Below are positions 6,979-10,000 of a stretch of DNA of 10,000 nt, piece after piece. The stretch spans positions 1 through 10,000 of the forward strand of contig JAIWOG010000154.1 in NCBI GenBank assembly GCA_020217035.1. Direction: 5' to 3'. Under the pieces are notes generated by a model. It worked only from the letters and a program-made list of their open reading frames with translations, had not been told where the DNA came from and made no database searches. Source of the stretch: Magnetospirillum sp. GTDB lineage: Bacteria > Pseudomonadota > Alphaproteobacteria > Rhodospirillales > Magnetospirillaceae. How positions within the stretch are numbered: the first letter of the stretch is position 1; each line of letters starts with the position of its first letter. The translations under genes were made by a program, and so were the position numbers.

Positions 6979-7108
6979 TAGTGCACTGATTCATTCAGAT
7001 GGTAACCGACCATCTGAATGAATCAGTGCACAATTCGTTGATTTTGTGGGCCGATTCACCAGATATGTGGTTCATGCCCATGAACCATTTATCTGGATCG
7101 GACCACTA
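6979..7108. mobile_element. Candidate two-hairpin MITE with TA target duplication (IS630/Tc1-like style)
   Basis: The segment 6981-7106 (126 bp) is flanked by TA on both sides (6979-6980 and 7107-7108), each within a CTAG. It starts GTGCACTGATTC and ends GATCGGACCAC, so its ends are imperfect inverted repeats: the first 23 bases match the complement of the last 23 at 15 positions. Inside are two hairpins, the perfect palindrome at 6981-7031 and repeat copy B, joined by the 14-nt spacer 7032-7045. It encodes no protein. TA duplication at a CTAG target is characteristic of IS630-family transposons and their MITEs; no transposase is present in this window to confirm the parent. The element separates the start of the GGDEF-EAL gene from the Hpt-containing gene. 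The following 94 bp (7110-7203) show only a ribosome site near the end. Confidence 0.55.
6981..7031. repeat. Perfect 23-bp inverted repeat with 5-nt loop
   Basis: The arms 6981-7003 and 7009-7031 are exact reverse complements, beginning GTGCACTGATTC and ending GAATCAGTGCAC, with AACCG as the loop. As RNA or single-stranded DNA this makes a very stable hairpin. It shares the outer GTG...CAC layout and several internal positions with copies A and B, so it probably belongs to the same repeat family. It forms the left half of the MITE-like element. Confidence 0.92.
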
Positions 7109-7109
7109 G
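7029..7109 (-). repeat. 81-bp palindromic repeat, copy B (inverted relative to copy A)
   Basis: Read on the minus strand this matches copy A (4312-4392) at 70 of 81 positions with no gap. Most differences fall in the stem arms. At two stem positions both partners changed together (T-A to A-T at the third pair, A-T to T-A at the tenth), so pairing is kept. Two other stem positions became mismatched or wobble. The first three bases (7029-7031) are shared with the end of the perfect palindrome. Confidence 0.88.
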
Positions 7110-7203
7110 CCCGAGCGCTTTCCCGCCGTGAAGGGATGGCCGAGTCCGTCCGGCTGGGGTAAGCTGCCCCCAGCATCAACGCCTTCACAGGCAAAGGGAC
7201 GCC

Positions 7204-7992
7204 ATGACCGAGACCACCGCCGGCCGCGCCGCCTATCACGACCTGACCGACGAACTTCGCCGCGAGTTCCTGGACGAAGCCGCCGAAACCGTGCGCGAGT
7301 TGGACGTTTTATTGGACAATGGCCGCCACGGCCGCGCCAGCGAACAGGACGTGGTCGACGCCTTCCGCCGCGCGGCCCTGCACCTGCGCGGCCAGGCCGG
7401 CAATTTCGGCCTGCGGGCATTGGCCACCGTGGCGCGGCGTGTGGACGACTACCTGGCCCACGCCCCCAAGGTGCTGCCGCCGCGCGTCTGGGACGATTTG
7501 CAGGTCTATGTGGACCGTCTGGAAGAACTGGCGGAAAAGACCGAGGACATCGACCAGGCCACCGCCTCGCTGGTGCGGTCCCTGCCCCGCAAGCTGGGCT
7601 TCGACCTGGCCGACATCACCGTGCGCGAGGTCGAGGTCATGCTGGTCATGCCGCCGGGGGCCCAGACCCATTACGTCGAACGCGAATTGCAGCAATGCGG
7701 CTACCGCACCCTGGTGGTGTCCGACACCATCGACGCCTTCGCCCTGGCGGTGCACAGCAAGCCCGATCTGATCATCGTCTCGGCCTTGATGGCCCATCTG
7801 GACGGCATCGACCTGGCCATCGCCCTGGTGTCCATGCCCAGCACCCGCAACATCCCCATCGCCGTCATCACATCGCTGAACAGCGGCGACGAGCGGCTGG
7901 CCCTGCTGCCGCGCAAGGTCCCGGTGCTGCACAAGGGCCCCAGCTTCGGCGACGATTTGTTCAAGGCGTTGGACGATCTGTTCTTGATTTAA
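7204..7992 (+). CDS. Hpt domain fused to a degenerate response-regulator receiver domain
   Basis: The 262-residue soluble protein starts at ATG 7204 behind AAGGGA. Residues about 12-105 are helical and contain the Hpt phosphotransfer motif HLRGQAGNFGL with the expected histidine at H60, matching the HxLKGxAxxxG consensus. Residues about 140-262 resemble a CheY-like receiver: VEVMLVMPP (first strand), PDLIIVSALMAHLDGIDLA, IPIAVITS and VLHKG. The acidic pair of the first strand is replaced by MPP and the phospho-acceptor aspartate by S193, whereas the lysine (K244) is kept. The receiver half should therefore not be phosphorylated in the normal way and may serve as a docking or regulatory module, while H60 could accept a phosphoryl group from a histidine kinase or receiver elsewhere. 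No cognate kinase gene is in the window. The gene converges on the pot operon with stops about 6 bp apart. Confidence 0.82.
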   Translation: MTETTAGRAAYHDLTDELRREFLDEAAETVRELDVLLDNGRHGRASEQDVVDAFRRAALHLRGQAGNFGLRALATVARRVDDYLAHAPKVLPPRVWDDLQVYVDRLEELAEKTEDIDQATASLVRSLPRKLGFDLADITVREVEVMLVMPPGAQTHYVERELQQCGYRTLVVSDTIDAFALAVHSKPDLIIVSALMAHLDGIDLAIALVSMPSTRNIPIAVITSLNSGDERLALLPRKVPVLHKGPSFGDDLFKALDDLFLI

Positions 7993-8009
7993 CGGTCTTT
8001 ACGGCCGTT
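7991..8009. terminator. Weak inverted repeat between convergent genes
   Basis: AACGG (7991-7995) can pair with CCGTT (8005-8009) around a 9-nt loop, overlapping both stop codons. The stem is short and has no T-run, so termination is only a possibility. Confidence 0.15.
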
Positions 8010-8244
8010 CGCCCAGCTTTGCGATGGCGGCGTCCCACTCACGACGCATGACCTTGGCGCCGCGGGTGTTGTGGTTGCGCAGGTGCTCGCGGGTCCGGCG
8101 GTCGTAATAGCCGTTGACGGCGACCATGCGGGCGGCGCGATCCCAGGCGACGCGCTGGCATTCCAACTTCACCCGGCAGCGTTCGCCGCAGGTTTCGGCA
8201 GCGTCGGCGATCGCGGCGCCGCAGATCTTGCAGGTCGCGGTCAC
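7999..8244 (-). CDS. Small putative zinc-ribbon protein, last gene of the pot operon
   Basis: This 81-residue protein starts with GTG at 8244, one base after the TGA of potI, so it is probably translated by coupling. It opens with CKIC (C5, C8) and TCGERCR (C19, C23), a C-x2-C-x10-C-x3-C pattern suited to one zinc ion. The rest is strongly basic and helical: QRVAWDRAARMVAVNGYYDRRTREHLRNHNTRGAKVMRREWDAAIAKLGERP is its character, described here by segments QRVAWDRAARM, YYDRRTREHLRNHN and MRREWDAAIAKLG. There is no signal peptide or membrane segment. I do not recognise a named family; small zinc ribbons of this kind often bind nucleic acid or proteins. Its stop lies 6 bp from the convergent Hpt gene. 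The tight spacing and regular cysteine pattern argue that it is real. Confidence 0.65.
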   Translation of the reverse strand: MTATCKICGAAIADAAETCGERCRVKLECQRVAWDRAARMVAVNGYYDRRTREHLRNHNTRGAKVMRREWDAAIAKLGERP

Positions 8245-8245
8245 G

Positions 8246-9040
8246 TCAGCGCTGCTTGCGGCTGGTCAACCACGTGGCCAGACCGATGATCACCGCCACC
8301 GCCACCACGATGATGGTCCCCAAGGCGTTGACCTGCGGGCTGACCCCCAGGCGGACCGAGGAAAACACTTCGATGGGCAGCGTGGTCGAACCGGGGCCGG
8401 AGACGAACTGCGCCACCACCACGTCGTCCAGCGACAAGGTGAAGGCCAACAGCCAGGCCGCCGCCAAGGACGGCGCGATCACCGGCAGGGTGATCAGGAA
8501 GAACACCTTGGCCGGACGCGCCCCCAAATCCATGGCCGCTTCTTCCAAGGAATCGTCCATTTGCGCCAGCCGCGAACGCACCACCACGGTGGCGTAAGCC
8601 ATGCCGATGGTGGTGTGGGCGATGGCGATGGTGGTGAAGCCGCGGCCGTCGGGCCAGCCGATCATTTCCTGCAAGGCGACGAACAGCAACAGCATGGCCA
8701 GACCCAGGATGACTTCCGGCATCACCAAGGGGGCGGTGATCAGGCCGTTGAACAGCAAGCGTCCGGAAAAGCGGCCGAAACGCACCAGCACCAGGGCGGC
8801 CAGGGTGCCCAACACCAAGGCGCCGGTGGCGCTGGTGGCGGCGATCTTCAAGGATAGCCAGGCGGCGTTCAGATATGCCTCGTTGTCCAGCAACTCGGCA
8901 TACCATTTGGTGGAGAACCCGCCCCAAACGCTGACCTCGCGCGAGGCGTTGAAGGAATAGACCATCAACAGCGCGATGGGGGCGTAAAGGAAGGCATAGC
9001 CGAAAACCATGGCCGACAGCAGAGCGGAGGAACGGCGCAT
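8246..9040 (-). CDS. potI: Putrescine-type ABC transporter permease, PotI-like
   Basis: The 264-residue inner-membrane protein has about six helices. It begins MRRSSALLSAMVFGYAFLYA and continues with YSFNASREVSVWGGFSTKWY, ITAPLVMPEVILGL and the cytoplasmic EAA loop EEAAMDLGARPAKVFFLITLP, which docks to the ATPase subunit. FTLSLDDVVVAQFVSGPGS, TTLPIEVFSSVR and VSPQVNALGT are very close to PotI of E. coli as I recall it. In that system PotI pairs with PotH to form the channel for putrescine. The ATG at 9040 overlaps the potH TGA (9042-9040) by one base, with GGGAG just upstream. An open frame continues upstream of 9040, but there it only shadows potH. PotC is the alternative subfamily; the PotI resemblance is stronger. 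Confidence 0.92.
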   Translation of the reverse strand: MRRSSALLSAMVFGYAFLYAPIALLMVYSFNASREVSVWGGFSTKWYAELLDNEAYLNAAWLSLKIAATSATGALVLGTLAALVLVRFGRFSGRLLFNGLITAPLVMPEVILGLAMLLLFVALQEMIGWPDGRGFTTIAIAHTTIGMAYATVVVRSRLAQMDDSLEEAAMDLGARPAKVFFLITLPVIAPSLAAAWLLAFTLSLDDVVVAQFVSGPGSTTLPIEVFSSVRLGVSPQVNALGTIIVVAVAVIIGLATWLTSRKQR

Positions 9041-9951
9041 CAGCTTTCTCCCTCTTCTTCTTCCATGCGGGTCTGGATGCGCTGGAAAAGCGCGATGGGG
9101 ATGACCAAAGCCACCAGCATGGCCACCGCCAGCGCCGCCGCCGACGGCCAGTCCCGCGTCTGGGCGAAGACGTCCCACAGCGCCTTGCCCAGCATCTGGG
9201 TGTCGCCGCCGCCCAACAGGTTGGGGATGACGTATTCGCCCACCGCGGGGACGAAGACCAGCAGCGAGCCGGCGACGATGCCCGGCATGGACAGCGGCAG
9301 CGTCACCGACAAGAAGGCGCGGATGGGACGCGCCCCCAAATCGGCGGCGGCTTCCAGCAAGGTGGTGTCCAGCTTTTCCAAGGTCGCGTAAAGCGGCAGC
9401 ACCATGAACGGCAGATAGGAATAGACGATGCCGATATAGACCGCCCAATCGGTGTTCAGGATCACCAGCGGCTCGTCGATCAGCCCCAATCCCATCAACG
9501 CGTGGTTCAGCACGCCTTCGTCGCGCAGGATGGTCATCCACGAATAGACGCGGATCAGGAACGACGTCCAGAACGGCACGATGACCAGCAGCAGCAGCGG
9601 ACCGCGCGATTTTTCCGGCGCACGTGCGATGCCCAACGCCATGGGATAGCCGATCAGCAGACACAACAGGGTCGAGATGCCGGCGATGGTCAGCGACTGG
9701 ACATAGGCTTCGACGTAAAGGTCGTCCTCGAACAGCAGGACATAGTTCTGCACCGTGGCGCGGATGATGGCGAAGCCTTCCTCGGCCCAGTCCAGCAGGG
9801 GCTCGTAGGGCGGAATGCCGACGCGCGATTCGGAAAAGCTGATCTTGCCGACGATCAACAACGGCGCCAGGAAGAACACCAGCAGCCACACATAAGGGAC
9901 CGCCAGCACCAGCCGGCGACCCCAGTCGCGGCGCAGCCCGCCGACCCTCAC
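9040..9951 (-). CDS. potH: Putrescine-type ABC transporter permease, PotH-like
   Basis: The 303-residue protein has a first helix at about 13-35 (VLAVPYVWLLVFFLAPLLIV), a periplasmic insert (SFSESRVGIPPYEPLLDW and following) and then five more helices. PFWTSFLIRVYSWM, YLPFMVLPLYATLEKLD and the EAA loop EAAADLGARPIRAFLSVTLP are typical of polyamine permeases. VPAVGEYVIPNLLGGGDT and DVFAQTRDWPSAAALA resemble PotH more than PotB. The start is GTG 9951, which overlaps the TGA of potG as GTGA, showing tight translational coupling. An acidic tail (MEEEEGES) closes the protein. It should form the heterodimeric membrane channel with PotI. The substrate-binding subunit is not in the window. Confidence 0.92.
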   Translation of the reverse strand: MRVGGLRRDWGRRLVLAVPYVWLLVFFLAPLLIVGKISFSESRVGIPPYEPLLDWAEEGFAIIRATVQNYVLLFEDDLYVEAYVQSLTIAGISTLLCLLIGYPMALGIARAPEKSRGPLLLLVIVPFWTSFLIRVYSWMTILRDEGVLNHALMGLGLIDEPLVILNTDWAVYIGIVYSYLPFMVLPLYATLEKLDTTLLEAAADLGARPIRAFLSVTLPLSMPGIVAGSLLVFVPAVGEYVIPNLLGGGDTQMLGKALWDVFAQTRDWPSAAALAVAMLVALVIPIALFQRIQTRMEEEEGES

Positions 9952-10000
9952 GGCAACAGCACCGCGTTACCGGGATGCCAGGACAGGTGCACCCGGTCGT
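9948..10000 (-). CDS. potG: C-terminal end of polyamine ABC transporter ATPase, PotG-like
   Basis: Only the last 17 residues are in the window: DRVHLSWHPGNAVLLP then TGA at 9950-9948. VxLSWxPxNAVLL is the usual ending of the TOBE domain in PotA/PotG-type ATPases, and the gene overlaps potH by 4 bp. Everything upstream lies beyond the right edge, so the call rests on this ending plus the operon. Confidence 0.7.
   Translation of the reverse strand, partial: DRVHLSWHPGNAVLLP

Noticed and set aside
4552..6981. 809-codon open frame on the plus strand opposite the c-di-GMP gene
   Set aside because: It runs antisense to a gene with clear CBS, PAS, GGDEF and EAL motifs; its translation is rich in H, Q, G and D without recognisable domains. 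It is a by-product of GC-rich codon use.
9040..9889. Upstream extension of the potI reading frame to give a 547-residue protein
   Set aside because: The added part is frame-shifted potH sequence; the true potI start is the ATG overlapping the potH stop with GGGAG before it.
1..10000. CRISPR array, tRNA or rRNA genes, phage genes, restriction or toxin-antitoxin genes
   Set aside because: No regularly spaced direct repeats, no cloverleaf or rRNA-like stretch and no defence or phage protein motifs were seen on either strand.

Overview
The window is GC-rich, densely packed and carries third-position G/C bias in every real gene. The gene set (cache-domain sensor, RpoH-type sigma factor, large c-di-GMP enzyme, polyamine ABC transporter) and protein flavour suggest a free-living alphaproteobacterium, most likely of the Rhodospirillales/Magnetospirillum type. 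That assignment is inference from style, not from a marker gene.

Layout. Positions 1-1052 (minus) hold the N-terminal part of a membrane sensor with a tandem cache domain, running off the left edge. Divergent from it, 1178-2404 (plus) encodes an Fsr-type major facilitator transporter. It converges, 16 bp apart, on an RpoH-like sigma factor gene (2421-3296, minus), whose leader can fold so that the Shine-Dalgarno is paired. Divergent from the sigma gene, across an AT-rich gap with repeated TTGATA motifs, is an OxyR-like LysR regulator (3404-4315, plus) that lacks the peroxidatic cysteine. A large cytosolic CBS-CBS-CBS-CBS-PAS-GGDEF-EAL protein follows (4396-6909, minus).

The c-di-GMP gene is framed by a family of palindromic repeats. 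An 81-bp copy (4312-4392) fills the gap between the LysR stop and the GGDEF-EAL stop. An inverted copy of the same length (7029-7109, 70/81 identical) lies beyond the start of the gene, fused to a perfect 23-bp palindrome (6981-7031). The 6981-7106 segment is bounded on both sides by CTAG with a TA on each flank, which looks like a two-hairpin MITE with TA target duplication. The outer edges of the whole 4315-7106 block are also TA/CTAG, so the block could alternatively be a composite unit carrying the c-di-GMP gene.

To the right, 7204-7992 (plus) encodes an Hpt domain fused to a receiver-like domain without its phosphorylation aspartate. It converges on a minus-strand operon reading leftward from the right edge: potG (C-terminal end only), potH, potI and a coupled 81-residue putative zinc-ribbon protein. 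The pot genes overlap or nearly touch, as expected of one translationally coupled putrescine-type importer. The strongest leads are the Cys-less OxyR paralogue, the sigma-factor leader hairpin and the palindromic repeat/MITE family.
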